Below, one piece after another: positions 24,657 through 32,852 of a DNA stretch of 38,367 bases. The stretch is taken from NCBI GenBank assembly GCA_030612095.1, contig JAUWOO010000001.1, positions 1 to 38,367 on the forward strand, in the 5' to 3' direction. The translations under genes were made by a program, and so were the position numbers. The DNA is from Thermoplasmatota archaeon. Its GTDB lineage: Archaea > Thermoplasmatota > E2 > DHVEG-1. Under the pieces are notes generated by a model. The model did not search any database and was not told the origin of the DNA. It saw nothing but the letters and a program-made list of their open reading frames with translations. The first letter of the stretch is position 1. Each line of letters opens with the position of its first letter.

Positions 24657-25307
24657 TTATTGACTTTCTATTGTTATGCTCTTGATTGTTACATCTTCTA
24701 ATGGTTTATTACTTCCATCTGTTCCAACTTCAGATATGGCATTAACAACGTCCATCCCTTCGATCACTTTACCAAAGACTGAATGTGCACCATCCAACCA
24801 AGAAGTTTCTGCGACTGTTATGAAAAACTGCGATCCTCCGGTATTGGGGCCGGAATTTGCCATAGATAGTATACCTGGAGAGTCGTGTTTTAAATCATCA
24901 TGAAATTCATCAGGAATACTGTAACCTGGATCGCCTGTTCCTGTTCCATATGGGCATCCACCTTGTATCATGAATCCAGAGATGACACGATGAAAAATAA
25001 GACCGTCATAGAATCCTTCATTAGTTAGGTTGATAAAGTTTCCAGTTGTTATGGGTGCTTTATCTTCATACAATTCAATCTTTATTATTCCCTTGGTTGT
25101 GTCAAATACTGCAATACGATTTCCGTTTGGAGTATTGTTATCTTGATTACCATCTGTATTATTTACCATATAAAGAACAGATACAGCTACAACAATTATT
25201 ATTGCAATAACTGCCAAAATAGCTATCATCTTTACATTTGGATTTGTTTTTTTAGGTTCCGCAGGCATTGATCTTTTCCTACTACTGCCACTTTTTTTCG
25301 CTGTCAT
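24657..25307 (-). CDS. Membrane-anchored cyclophilin-type peptidyl-prolyl isomerase
   Basis: 216 residues from ATG 25307. A basic N-terminus (KKSGSSRKRSMPAEPKK) and one helix (about 26-46, IAILAVIAIIIVVAVSVLYM) anchor the protein, followed by a short Asn-rich linker and a complete cyclophilin domain (FHRVISGFMIQGG, GPNTGGSQFFIT, WLDGAHSVFGKVIEGM). The catalytic domain would face outward, probably helping folding of exported proteins. The start is set by a TAATAAATAA element (25331-25340) about 28 bp upstream, giving a leaderless mRNA; an upstream in-frame start at 25349 has no support. First gene of a cyclophilin-cyclophilin-dut operon. Confidence 0.88.
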   Translation of the reverse strand: MTAKKSGSSRKRSMPAEPKKTNPNVKMIAILAVIAIIIVVAVSVLYMVNNTDGNQDNNTPNGNRIAVFDTTKGIIKIELYEDKAPITTGNFINLTNEGFYDGLIFHRVISGFMIQGGCPYGTGTGDPGYSIPDEFHDDLKHDSPGILSMANSGPNTGGSQFFITVAETSWLDGAHSVFGKVIEGMDVVNAISEVGTDGSNKPLEDVTIKSITIESQ

Positions 25308-25330
25308 AATAGATGTCGAAATACACCATC

Positions 25331-25340
25331 TAATAAATAA
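25331..25340 (-). promoter_or_regulatory. TATA box of the anchored cyclophilin operon
   Basis: On the minus strand this reads TTATTTATTA, centred about 28 bp before the ATG at 25307, with no ribosome site between. It predicts a leaderless transcript and settles the start codon. Confidence 0.5.
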
Positions 25341-25393
25341 GTTTTTCATGGGTTTAACCCTATATTTGCCCTAATGTTTTTCCGCATCAGTCA

Positions 25394-25507
25394 TTCACGC
25401 TTTCTAATTGGCTGGCAATCAAAGTCTAATTTATCTGCAAAACGTCGGTTACTATCCAGCAAACGATATTTGAACTCGTTTCTATTTATAAAAAATCCCA
25501 GGTCCAT
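25394..25507 (-). pseudogene. Possible 37-codon ORF or gene remnant
   Basis: Within the 280-bp gap 25308-25587 an ATG-initiated frame encodes 37 residues, MDLGFFINRNEFKYRLLDSN followed by a basic end (RKRE). Its composition looks coding rather than random, and it reads like the C-terminus of a larger protein. An overlapping frame just upstream (SLNAVLKSNHGPGIFYK) is also protein-like, as if a frameshifted remnant. No family is recognised and there is no ribosome site. Low confidence; the rest of this gap shows no feature except the promoter listed above. Confidence 0.25.
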
Positions 25508-25587
25508 GATTTGATTTCAATACTGCATTGAGACTATGATTAGATTTTTGATCCGGTCATAAGGTATTTTGATAATTGAAAAGAACG

Positions 25588-25860
25588 CTATAATCTGTTG
25601 TATCCAACTTCTCTCTTAATAAGTTCAATTACATTTACTCTCTTATTATCAATGGAATAAATAATACGATAATCCCCAATTCTGAGTCGATGTTTCTTCG
25701 GATCGGTATCTTGCAATACTTTAAGGTCGCAATGTGGTCGAGATGTTACTGGATCTTCTTTTAGCTCCTGTAAATGTTTTCTTATTTTATCCTGCATATT
25801 CTTTGGTAATTTTCGAAATGATTTTTGAAATGTTCCGGATACAAGAACTGTATATACCAT
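25588..25860 (-). CDS. RelE/ParE-type toxin
   Basis: 90 residues: SGTFQKSFRKLPKNMQDKIRKHL at the start, DPVTSRPHCDLKVL in the middle, then HRLRIGDYRIIYSIDNKRVNVIELIKRE. The RIGDYRIIYSI strand is the core of RelE/ParE toxins; RelE members cleave mRNA in the ribosome. The upstream gene is the antitoxin, 5 bp away, in the usual antitoxin-first order. Archaeal RelBE pairs are common and mobile. Length is normal. Confidence 0.88.
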   Translation of the reverse strand: MVYTVLVSGTFQKSFRKLPKNMQDKIRKHLQELKEDPVTSRPHCDLKVLQDTDPKKHRLRIGDYRIIYSIDNKRVNVIELIKREVGYNRL

Positions 25861-25865
25861 TCAGC

Positions 25866-26051
25866 TCACAGCTCATCTAATGAGATAAAATCATCTTCAG
25901 CAAGGATTTTGTTCCATTTTTCATCCATTTTTTTCCATGCATATCGTTTGACGAGTTTTCTTACGATATTATCATAGGTTTCGCCTTTTGTCCCAAGGTC
26001 GAGTAATGCTTTTTTTGTTTGTTGTGTAATTGAAATTGTTGTATTTGTCAT
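25866..26051 (-). CDS. RelB-like antitoxin (ribbon-helix-helix style)
   Basis: 61 residues: TTISITQQTKKALLDLGTKG (strand plus helix), ETYDNIVRKLVKRY (second helix), then a C-terminal Trp/Lys/Asp-rich tail likely to wrap the toxin. The N-terminal half resembles archaeal antitoxins of the DUF7557 kind. It should bind its own promoter; an inverted repeat lies 22 bp upstream. Co-transcribed with the toxin. Confidence 0.82.
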   Translation of the reverse strand: MTNTTISITQQTKKALLDLGTKGETYDNIVRKLVKRYAWKKMDEKWNKILAEDDFISLDEL

Positions 26052-26072
26052 ATCATACCACGCCTTATAACC

Positions 26073-26089
26073 ATTATAATCACTATAAT
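26073..26089. promoter_or_regulatory. Candidate antitoxin operator
   Basis: ATTATA-ATCAC-TATAAT is a perfect 6-bp dyad with a 5-bp centre, upstream of the antitoxin ATG (26051). TATA-like sequence overlaps and extends upstream (to about 26100), so a bound antitoxin would block transcription. The AT-rich setting makes this moderate evidence only. Confidence 0.45.
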
Positions 26090-26220
26090 ATTTATAATTT
26101 TTGCTTTCATTCTATCCGAATCATCCCCCCTCCATTGATCAGACAAATTCTTGTAATCTAGGAACGTTATCCAAAAGGTGTGTTTCAACCACACAAAAAA
26201 ATAAGTATTTTGAACGATAA

Positions 26221-26236
26221 ACTGAATTTGTTCAGT
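26221..26236. repeat. Small inverted repeat in the TA-nreA intergenic region
   Basis: ACTGAA-TTTG-TTCAGT is a perfect 6-bp stem with a 4-base loop in the 272-bp gap 26052-26323. A weaker GTGTG/CACAC pair is nearby at about 26179-26195. No gene is seen in this gap beyond the two divergent promoters. Confidence 0.3.
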
Positions 26237-26294
26237 AACATACCAAATTCTTTTACCTTGTAGAAAGTTATACTTTTAGTTATCTCTGGGTAAG

Positions 26295-26304
26295 ATATTT
26301 AAAA
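26295..26304 (+). promoter_or_regulatory. TATA box of nreA
   Basis: ATATTTAAAA is centred about 25 bp before the nreA ATG at 26324 with no ribosome site between, so nreA is probably leaderless. Confidence 0.55.
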
Positions 26305-26323
26305 CAAAATAGCTAATGATACA

Positions 26324-27607
26324 ATGTTGAAGAATACTAAACTTGATTCAAAGAAACAAAAGAAACTTTTATCAGTTCCAAAAGAAGAATCTGCGAGTCT
26401 ATGTGGACTTTGTCGCGGTACAAAGCTTTTGTGTGGCAGATCCCGTTGCCCTGTTCTTGTAAAGTTTCATTCACGCGATAAGATAACGCCTTTGATTGAT
26501 AAGCTTAGTTTAGGTGGTTCTTCTCCACCAAGTGTTTTTATTGGTAGATTCGGATATCCAAAAGTATCAATTGGACCTATGATTCCTCCAGTTATGGGGG
26601 ATACTTCTCTTATTGATACACCTGAACTTTGGTTGGATAAAAGCATCGATGATATTGTGGATTTCCGCTCTATGCTTATTCGTGGAACGTATAATGTTGA
26701 TGTATTTGATGTTGAAAATCCAAACAAGATTGTAAATTTTACTCGCGAACTTGCGCTTTCTAAAAATAGTGTTTTTACTGAGGCTATTTTTGAAAAAAAA
26801 CCTCGAGGACGAATTGCTTTTTATGATTCTGCACAGCCGCATGGCCCTTCTGCACCACTTAAGAAGTTTGATATTACTAATCCAAAATATGAACAGCACA
26901 TCGAGAAGGCATTTTATGATACTGATTTGAAGGCTAGATCTGCTGTTTTGGATCTGTACAGAGATGGAGTAAAGATATCTAAAATTCAACGAGCTTTTAG
27001 TGTCGGAGCTTTTGGAATTAATAAGTACAGAAGGTTTGTTCCCACCAGGTGGAGTATTACCGCCGTTGATTCAATGCTTGGCAAAGAATTAATGAAAAAA
27101 ACAAAGACACGCCCGTACATCAACGAATTTAGAATTTATTATCTGAACCAGTTTGACAACAGGTGGATTGTTTTGATGATGCCAAGTGAATGGCAATATG
27201 AGCTTATTGAGGCGTGGTACCCAAATACAACGTGGAATCCCTATGGATCATCCATATCAATGTTTAACAGTTATGAATTCTACAAGGGCAGGACGACTTA
27301 TGCCGAAATAGGTGGTTGTTATTATGCTGCACGTCTTGCGGTAAACGAATTGTTAAACAAGGAGCGACGTCAGGCTGGAGCAATAATAATGCGTGAGTCA
27401 CATCCTGGGTACATTATGCCAATAGGTGTATGGAATGTCCGCGAGAGTGTAAGAAGAGCATTGAAAGAACCATATCGAAAATTTGATACGTTACATGAAG
27501 CACTTGTCCATGCATCTGAAAAAATGGATATCCCACTTCAGAGATGGATTAAAAACAGTGCTATCCTCAAAAACCAGTTATATCAGAAAAGACTTGAGGA
27601 TTTCTAG
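26324..27607 (+). CDS. nreA: DNA repair protein NreA
   Basis: 427 residues. The N-terminus has a four-cysteine zinc site (CGLCRG ... CGRSRCP). The core has PPSVFIGRFGYPKVSIGP, RELALSKNSVFTEA and IMRESHPGYIMPIGVWNVRES, all typical of the archaeal Nre family. NreA protects against alkylating damage in Haloferax and interacts with PCNA. The last residues QKRLEDF fit a PCNA-interacting (QxxLxxF) motif lying at the very C-terminus, as in known members. Leaderless promoter. The SPL-family radical SAM gene follows after 8 bp, implying a repair partnership. Confidence 0.92.
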   Translation: MLKNTKLDSKKQKKLLSVPKEESASLCGLCRGTKLLCGRSRCPVLVKFHSRDKITPLIDKLSLGGSSPPSVFIGRFGYPKVSIGPMIPPVMGDTSLIDTPELWLDKSIDDIVDFRSMLIRGTYNVDVFDVENPNKIVNFTRELALSKNSVFTEAIFEKKPRGRIAFYDSAQPHGPSAPLKKFDITNPKYEQHIEKAFYDTDLKARSAVLDLYRDGVKISKIQRAFSVGAFGINKYRRFVPTRWSITAVDSMLGKELMKKTKTRPYINEFRIYYLNQFDNRWIVLMMPSEWQYELIEAWYPNTTWNPYGSSISMFNSYEFYKGRTTYAEIGGCYYAARLAVNELLNKERRQAGAIIMRESHPGYIMPIGVWNVRESVRRALKEPYRKFDTLHEALVHASEKMDIPLQRWIKNSAILKNQLYQKRLEDF

Positions 27608-27615
27608 GGGATTTT

Positions 27616-28413
27616 ATGAAGATCAGACAGATTGATTGTAAAACTGCGTTATCTCCATCCAGACTTCCTGGACTTGATTATTCGTTGAATCCATATAGAG
27701 GCTGCGAGCATAATTGCGCGTATTGTTATGTTCCAAATGTGTTGAGAATCAGTAGGGAAAACTGGGGAAATTTTGTTGATGTTAAAGTAAATATTCCTCT
27801 TATTCTTTCAAAAGAACTAAAAAGGAAAAAACCCGGTGTTGTTGCAATTTCAACAGTTACAGATCCATATCAATCTGTTGAAGAAAAATACAAGCTTACA
27901 ATGCATTGTTTGGAACAACTTATTAGATATGATTTCCCTATCAGCATTCAGACGAAATCGCATCTAGTGTTAAGAGATATAGATCTCATATCACAGTTCT
28001 CTGATGCCGAGGTAGGAATAACTGTAACAACGCCCAATGATGATGAAAGCAAAATCTTGGAGCCATGTGCATCTTCTATATCAAACCGGTTGAATACTGT
28101 TAAAAAATTAAACGATTGCGGGATAAAGACCTTCATTTTCTTTGGTCCAATATATCCCACAATTAAGATTGATGATATACAGCATATTGTGAAGCAGTTC
28201 AGCGAGACAGGAACAACTAAACTTATTGTCGATTCTCTTCATCTGAAAGGAGGTGTCTGGAAAAACCTAAAAAGCAACCTGTCTTCACATCCTACTATCT
28301 TTGCATCATTCCAAAAAAATTTGTTTGAAAATAAAGACTACTATTCAGCCATATTCGATGAGATAGAGCGACAGTGTAAAAATTATAAGTTAAATTTTGA
28401 GAAAGCATTCTGA
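27616..28413 (+). CDS. SPL-family radical SAM protein
   Basis: 265 residues of the spore photoproduct lyase-like (COG1533) family. LNPYRGCEHNCAYCYVP holds Cys30, Cys34 and Cys37 (Cx3Cx2C) for the [4Fe-4S] cluster. GVVAISTVTDPYQSVE and GITVTTPNDD follow as in family members. True SplB repairs thymine dimers; most archaeal relatives are uncharacterised. Adjacency to nreA (8 bp) supports DNA repair but does not prove a lyase function. The small size lacks extra domains. Confidence 0.85.
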   Translation: MKIRQIDCKTALSPSRLPGLDYSLNPYRGCEHNCAYCYVPNVLRISRENWGNFVDVKVNIPLILSKELKRKKPGVVAISTVTDPYQSVEEKYKLTMHCLEQLIRYDFPISIQTKSHLVLRDIDLISQFSDAEVGITVTTPNDDESKILEPCASSISNRLNTVKKLNDCGIKTFIFFGPIYPTIKIDDIQHIVKQFSETGTTKLIVDSLHLKGGVWKNLKSNLSSHPTIFASFQKNLFENKDYYSAIFDEIERQCKNYKLNFEKAF

Positions 28414-28430
28414 AACATAAGCAATATGTC

Positions 28431-28440
28431 TTTTTATATT
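28431..28440 (+). promoter_or_regulatory. TATA box of the AGPS/glp-like operon
   Basis: TTTTTATATT is centred 26 bp before the ATG at 28462 with no ribosome site between. This places a leaderless start at 28462 and argues against the in-frame ATG at 28426, which would lie upstream of the promoter. Confidence 0.6.
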
Positions 28441-28461
28441 GCGAATTGTTTACTTGAAATC

Positions 28462-29919
28462 ATGTCTTACGATACAGTGTATCAAAAGGATAAAAAAGAC
28501 TGTGTTTTCAGTAAAAAAATTATTGAGCAACTGAACAGTATAGTTCCTAATGGTGTGTCTGATAAAGAGGTGGATAGAGTTACATATTCAAAGGATTACT
28601 GGCCTATTACGTTGCGGTGGCTGTTAGATGGGAAACTTCCAGCACTCCCTGATTGTATTGTCTGGCCTGAAAATGCCCAGCAGGTGACTGAGATATTAAG
28701 ACTTGCAAACAGAGAAAAAATACCTATTGTTCCATTTGGGGAAGGGTCTGGTGTTGTCGGCGGTGCCATACCGATCAGGGGCGGTATTGTTGTTGATATG
28801 AAAAAAATGGATAGTGTGGTAGAGATAGATGATTTGGGTTTGATGGTTACGGTTCAGCCCGGTATAAATGGTATGAATCTTGAGCGATATTTGAACCGGA
28901 AGGGTTATACAATGGGTCATATCCCCCAATCTATTTATTGTTCTAGCCTTGGAGGATGGCTTGCATGTCGTGCTGCAGGGCAGTTTTCAACAAAGTACGG
29001 TAAGATTGAGGATATGGTTGTGGCATTGGAGGCGGTCTTGCCAGATGGTACTATTATAAAATCCAAACCTGTTCCTAGATCCTCTACTGGGCCACAGGTA
29101 GAGCAACTCTTTTTGGGTTCTGAGGGTAGATTTGGGATAATTACAGAGGCTACGCTTAAGATATGGCCTTATCCCGAGGAACGATCAATGCTTTCATTTG
29201 CTTTTGATGATGTTTATCATGCATTAGAGGCAGTAAGAAAAATAATGAGAAAAAATGTATATCCTGCAGTGGTACGTATTTATGATATGAATGAAACACT
29301 TCGGCATTTCTATGAGACAAAAGGTGCTAAGGATAAATGTATGTTGATTTTATTAATGGAGGGAGATAAGAAATTAGTAAAACTGGAAAATGAAATATCT
29401 GAGATGACATGCAAGGGTGAAGGAGGAGTAGCATGTGGAGATGAACCTGTACATCATTGGCTTGAAACTCGATTTAACGTGAAGGAGTCATCAGAATTCA
29501 CACCACGCGGCTTCATTTTTGATACTGTTGAGGTGTCAGTTGGATGGAAAAATGCACCGAATCTTTACAAAACCGTCATTGAAGCAATGAGAAAGGTTGG
29601 GGGGGTAGTTGTTGCTTCTGGACATGCCTCTCACTTTTACCCTCAAGGAGTATGCTTCTACTTTACATTTGGGGGAATTCCACCAAAAGATGCTGCTCCA
29701 TTTACATTCTATGAGTCAGTGTGGGATGCCATAATGAAGTCATGTCTGGAAGAGCAAGGATCAATAAGCCATCATCATGGTATTGGTCTCATACGGGCAA
29801 AGTGGCTAGAAAAGGAGATTGGTGAGCGGATGCAAATGTTAAAAAAAATAAAAAGCGCCATCGATCCGCACAATATCATGAATCCAGGAAAGATGGTGGT
29901 TGAGCGTGAAGAAAATTAA
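28462..29919 (+). CDS. Alkyl-DHAP synthase-like FAD enzyme (AGPS/GlcD superfamily)
   Basis: 485 residues of the FAD PCMH/VAO-type fold. The FAD domain has PALPDCIVWPENAQQV, VPFGEGSGVVGG, the GHIPQSIYCSSLGGWLACRA block and LGSEGRFGIITEATLK. The cap domain matches eukaryotic alkylglycerone-phosphate synthase: PAVVRIYD (Arg272), CFYFTF (Tyr400) and GSISHHHGIG (His437-439), the His triplet and Arg being the active-site hallmarks of AGPS. AGPS swaps the acyl chain of acyl-DHAP for a fatty alcohol, forming an ether. GlcD-type hydroxyacid dehydrogenases are the alternative, since an Fe-S partner gene overlaps it by 14 bp. First gene of a six-gene operon, set by the TATA box above. Confidence 0.8.
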   Translation: MSYDTVYQKDKKDCVFSKKIIEQLNSIVPNGVSDKEVDRVTYSKDYWPITLRWLLDGKLPALPDCIVWPENAQQVTEILRLANREKIPIVPFGEGSGVVGGAIPIRGGIVVDMKKMDSVVEIDDLGLMVTVQPGINGMNLERYLNRKGYTMGHIPQSIYCSSLGGWLACRAAGQFSTKYGKIEDMVVALEAVLPDGTIIKSKPVPRSSTGPQVEQLFLGSEGRFGIITEATLKIWPYPEERSMLSFAFDDVYHALEAVRKIMRKNVYPAVVRIYDMNETLRHFYETKGAKDKCMLILLMEGDKKLVKLENEISEMTCKGEGGVACGDEPVHHWLETRFNVKESSEFTPRGFIFDTVEVSVGWKNAPNLYKTVIEAMRKVGGVVVASGHASHFYPQGVCFYFTFGGIPPKDAAPFTFYESVWDAIMKSCLEEQGSISHHHGIGLIRAKWLEKEIGERMQMLKKIKSAIDPHNIMNPGKMVVEREEN

Positions 29920-31099
29920 GAAATATGCATGGGTTATGGATGCATTTTCCCAAACGCCTTTTTCAACAAAAGCACGAGCTATGAAGCATTTTTTAACTGG
30001 GAAAAAAAGTTATTTACCGAAAAAAAAGACGCATGCTGATATGGAATCCGTGATAAAATGCGCTCTTTGTCCAAACATGTGCAGATTTGACTGTCCCGTA
30101 TTAGAAGCGGAGAAAAATGAGGCCACCTCACCATCAGGAAAAATGCGCATCGCCTACCTTATTGAAACGGATAGGTTGGATGGAACAGATGCTTTTGAAT
30201 TAATGTATAAGTGTGCAGGATGTGATGCATGTATACAGTGGTGCCCATTCGATTTTTCAGTTAGCGACATCCTAAAGGGTGTACGCGCCGATATTGTCGC
30301 CGATAATAGAACTCCAGAAGATATCGTCAAAATTAAAGAACATCTGGAAAAAAATCACACAATGGACAAAATAAATATCGATGTTAAAGGGAGTGAAAAA
30401 GGAGATATTCTCTATTTTATGGGATGTACAATCCTCTCAGAAAAAGGAGAGATTGCAGAGGCGATGATTGATATTTTTAATACGGTTGGAGAAAAGTATG
30501 CTACCATCAGGGATGAATGGTGTTGTGGAGCACCACTTATCAATCTTGGTTTTACCGAGGTTTTTAAACACTTTGCGGAGCATAATGTAGAGAAAATTAA
30601 AGAGAGTGGATGCAAAACTGTGGTATGTAGTTGTCCAACATGTGCCTATATGCTCAGACAAGTGTACTCTCAAATGGACTTTGAAATTAAAGCGCAGGTA
30701 TTGCATTCATCCGAATATCTTTTAAGTCTGATGAAAGACAAAAAAATAAGATTTGATCATCTTGAAAAGGAATGTGTCTATCACGATCCATGTACTCTCG
30801 TCAGAAAGCTTGGTATAGAAGAAGAGCCACGAAAAGTATTGGAAAATATTCCTGGAATGATAGTGAAGGAACCATACTTTAACAGAAAGGACACAAAATG
30901 CTGTGGTAGGGGTGGTTCATTGGGGAGTACAAATCCCGATATTGCAGAAAAAATAGCGCAGAAAAGAGTAGCAGAGTTAAGAAAAGAGGCAGAATGCATT
31001 GTAACTGCATGTCCAACTTGCGCCTTGGCTTTTGAGGGGTGTGAGGTTTACGATATATCTGAAATTTTCATAAAGAGTTTGGAGAAAAAGAATGAGTGA
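29906..31099 (+). CDS. GlpC/GlcF-like iron-sulfur protein with CCG domains
   Basis: About 397 residues. GTG 29906 chosen because GGTGG lies six bases upstream; TTG 29900 is also possible. Two ferredoxin-type clusters are seen (CALCPNMCRFDC and CAGCDACIQWC). Two CCG domains follow, each with a CCG triplet (DEWCCGAP and TKCCGRGG) and paired cysteine strands (CSCPTCAYML, TACPTCALAF). This is the layout of GlpC, GlcF and HdrB/D electron carriers. It should pass electrons from the flavoproteins to membrane quinone-like carriers or heterodisulfide-type acceptors; no membrane helix is obvious. It overlaps the AGPS-like gene by 14 bp and the GlpA-like gene by 8 bp. Confidence 0.85.
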   Translation: MKKIKKYAWVMDAFSQTPFSTKARAMKHFLTGKKSYLPKKKTHADMESVIKCALCPNMCRFDCPVLEAEKNEATSPSGKMRIAYLIETDRLDGTDAFELMYKCAGCDACIQWCPFDFSVSDILKGVRADIVADNRTPEDIVKIKEHLEKNHTMDKINIDVKGSEKGDILYFMGCTILSEKGEIAEAMIDIFNTVGEKYATIRDEWCCGAPLINLGFTEVFKHFAEHNVEKIKESGCKTVVCSCPTCAYMLRQVYSQMDFEIKAQVLHSSEYLLSLMKDKKIRFDHLEKECVYHDPCTLVRKLGIEEEPRKVLENIPGMIVKEPYFNRKDTKCCGRGGSLGSTNPDIAEKIAQKRVAELRKEAECIVTACPTCALAFEGCEVYDISEIFIKSLEKKNE

Positions 31100-32852
31100 T
31101 GGGGGGATTTTGAGAAAAGTTGATAAAGTTATACGAAAAAAAAGATTTGAAAATATTGATGTTAAAGTAGAAGATAGTGTAGTTTACTTGAATGGGAAAG
31201 TAAGTTCATGGGATGATTTTGTAGAGATAGGATCTTTAATCGGAGCGATCAAGAATATTAGAGGCGTGGTCAACAGACTTGAATATCCTGGTGAGATAAG
31301 GAGAGAAAGAAAGAAGGGAAATAGGGAAAAAAGTGGGGAGGCCGATGTTGTAATTATTGGGGGAGGTGTTACTGGTTGCTCCATTGCACGAGAGCTGTCA
31401 AAATATAAGGTGAAGGTAATTCTTGTTGAGAAAGAAGATGATGTTGCCTGCGGAGCTACGAAGGCCAATAATGCCATGGTTCATTCGGGCATTGGGGAAA
31501 AAGTGGGTACACTAAAACAAAAGCTCTGTGTCAAAGGACACTTTATGTATGGGGAACTTGCAAAGGAGCTGAATGTTCCATTCAAAAGATGTGGAATGTT
31601 GATTATTCTCACCAAAGATTCTCTTTCAAAGCTAAAAATTCCTCAATTTCTTGCCAATTTTATCGCGAAGAGGATTATACCTTTTATTGTCGTTCGGCGT
31701 GGTAAAAAGATAGGTATACCGATTAAGCTGGTGGATCGAGAAGAGCTGATGGAGAAGGAGCGATATGTAACTGAAAGGGCGTTAGCTGCTGTTTCATCTC
31801 CCTCTTATGGTGTTATATGCCCGTATTTTTTTACCATTGCACTTGCGGAGAATGCAACAGATAACGGCGTAGAGTTCATGCTTGACACGGAGGTTGTGGA
31901 TGTTACAGTTGAAAATGATGGCGTGAAGTCAGTGGTGACAACAAAGGGAACTATAGACACACGCTTTGTTATAAATGCTGCTGGTTTATATGCTGATGAA
32001 GTTGCGGAGATGGCAGGAGCAAGGGAGTACACAATTCATCCCAAAAAGGGTGCTACTTTGCTTTTTGATAAGGAATTGGGAAATTACATAAATCGCTCCA
32101 TGTCTCTTCTTCGATTTCCAAGGGCAGAGCATTACAAAGGAGGTGGAATAATGGTTACTGTCGATAGTAACATTCAGTGGGGGCCAACTATAGCGGAATG
32201 TCCGGAGAAAGAAGACACATCTGTTACTGCAGAAGACATCGAGAAGATATTTGAGTCTTATACTCCGCTTTTACCAGATTTTCCAAAGAAATCAGTCATT
32301 ACCTATTTTGCAGGGATAAGAGCATCTACTTTCACAGAAGATTTTTTTATAGAAGCGTCAAAAAAAGTTAAAGGTTTCATTCATGTGGCAGGTATACAGT
32401 CTCCTGGTCTTGCTGCTGCTCCTGCTGTTGCGGACATGGTCGTTGATATTTTAAAAAATGAAGGATTGACGTTGAAACAAAGGGAGAGTTTCAATCCCTA
32501 TCGTGATAAAACAACTATTTTTAGAGATCTAGACATCAAGGAGAAAAAGAGACTGATTGAGAAAAACCCGCGATATGGAAAGATTATGTGTAGATGCGAG
32601 CAGGTTACCGAGGGCGAAATAGTAGATGCAATTCACTCCAAATTACCTGCATTGAGTGTAGACGCCATAAAGAGAAGAACGAGGGCAGGAATGGGAAGAT
32701 GTCAGGGTGGTTTCTGTCTTCCTCATGTTGTTGAAATACTTTCGAGAGAAACAGGAATTCCAATAGAAAAAATACAAAAAAATGGAAAAGGATCAAACTT
32801 GTTTGTGGGGAAAGCAAAATGCTTACTGGGTGACAAACATGATGGAAACTGA
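31092..32852 (+). CDS. GlpA-like FAD glycerol-3-phosphate dehydrogenase with N-terminal BON-like domain
   Basis: 586 residues. Residues 1-70 (VKVEDSVVYLNGKVSSWDDF ... IRGVVNRLEYP) resemble a BON domain. Then the DAO-type FAD fold begins with VVIIGGGVTGCSIAREL (about 85-101), NAMVHSG and, late, AGIQSPGLAAAPAVADMV. A BFD-like [2Fe-2S] site at the C-terminus has Cys500, Cys502, Cys537 and Cys542. This matches clostridial-type GlpA proteins, which oxidise glycerol 3-phosphate to DHAP. The BON extension is unusual for this enzyme. A GGAG lies seven bases before the ATG. The start overlaps the Fe-S gene and the end overlaps the GlpB-like gene. Substrate might be a substituted glycerol phosphate. 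Confidence 0.85.
   Translation: MSDGGILRKVDKVIRKKRFENIDVKVEDSVVYLNGKVSSWDDFVEIGSLIGAIKNIRGVVNRLEYPGEIRRERKKGNREKSGEADVVIIGGGVTGCSIARELSKYKVKVILVEKEDDVACGATKANNAMVHSGIGEKVGTLKQKLCVKGHFMYGELAKELNVPFKRCGMLIILTKDSLSKLKIPQFLANFIAKRIIPFIVVRRGKKIGIPIKLVDREELMEKERYVTERALAAVSSPSYGVICPYFFTIALAENATDNGVEFMLDTEVVDVTVENDGVKSVVTTKGTIDTRFVINAAGLYADEVAEMAGAREYTIHPKKGATLLFDKELGNYINRSMSLLRFPRAEHYKGGGIMVTVDSNIQWGPTIAECPEKEDTSVTAEDIEKIFESYTPLLPDFPKKSVITYFAGIRASTFTEDFFIEASKKVKGFIHVAGIQSPGLAAAPAVADMVVDILKNEGLTLKQRESFNPYRDKTTIFRDLDIKEKKRLIEKNPRYGKIMCRCEQVTEGEIVDAIHSKLPALSVDAIKRRTRAGMGRCQGGFCLPHVVEILSRETGIPIEKIQKNGKGSNLFVGKAKCLLGDKHDGN

Noticed and set aside
26179..26195. GTGTG/CACAC pair as a terminator
   Set aside because: The stem is only 5 bp and no gene ends nearby in the right direction.
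28426..28461. Upstream ATG for the AGPS-like gene
   Set aside because: The TATA box at 28431-28440 lies after it, so it would not be transcribed from this promoter.
28462..31099. Simple glycolate/lactate dehydrogenase (GlcD-GlcF) reading of the first two operon genes
   Set aside because: Not excluded, but the SHHHGIG, PAVVRIYD and CFYFTF blocks and the glp-like neighbours favour AGPS-type chemistry.
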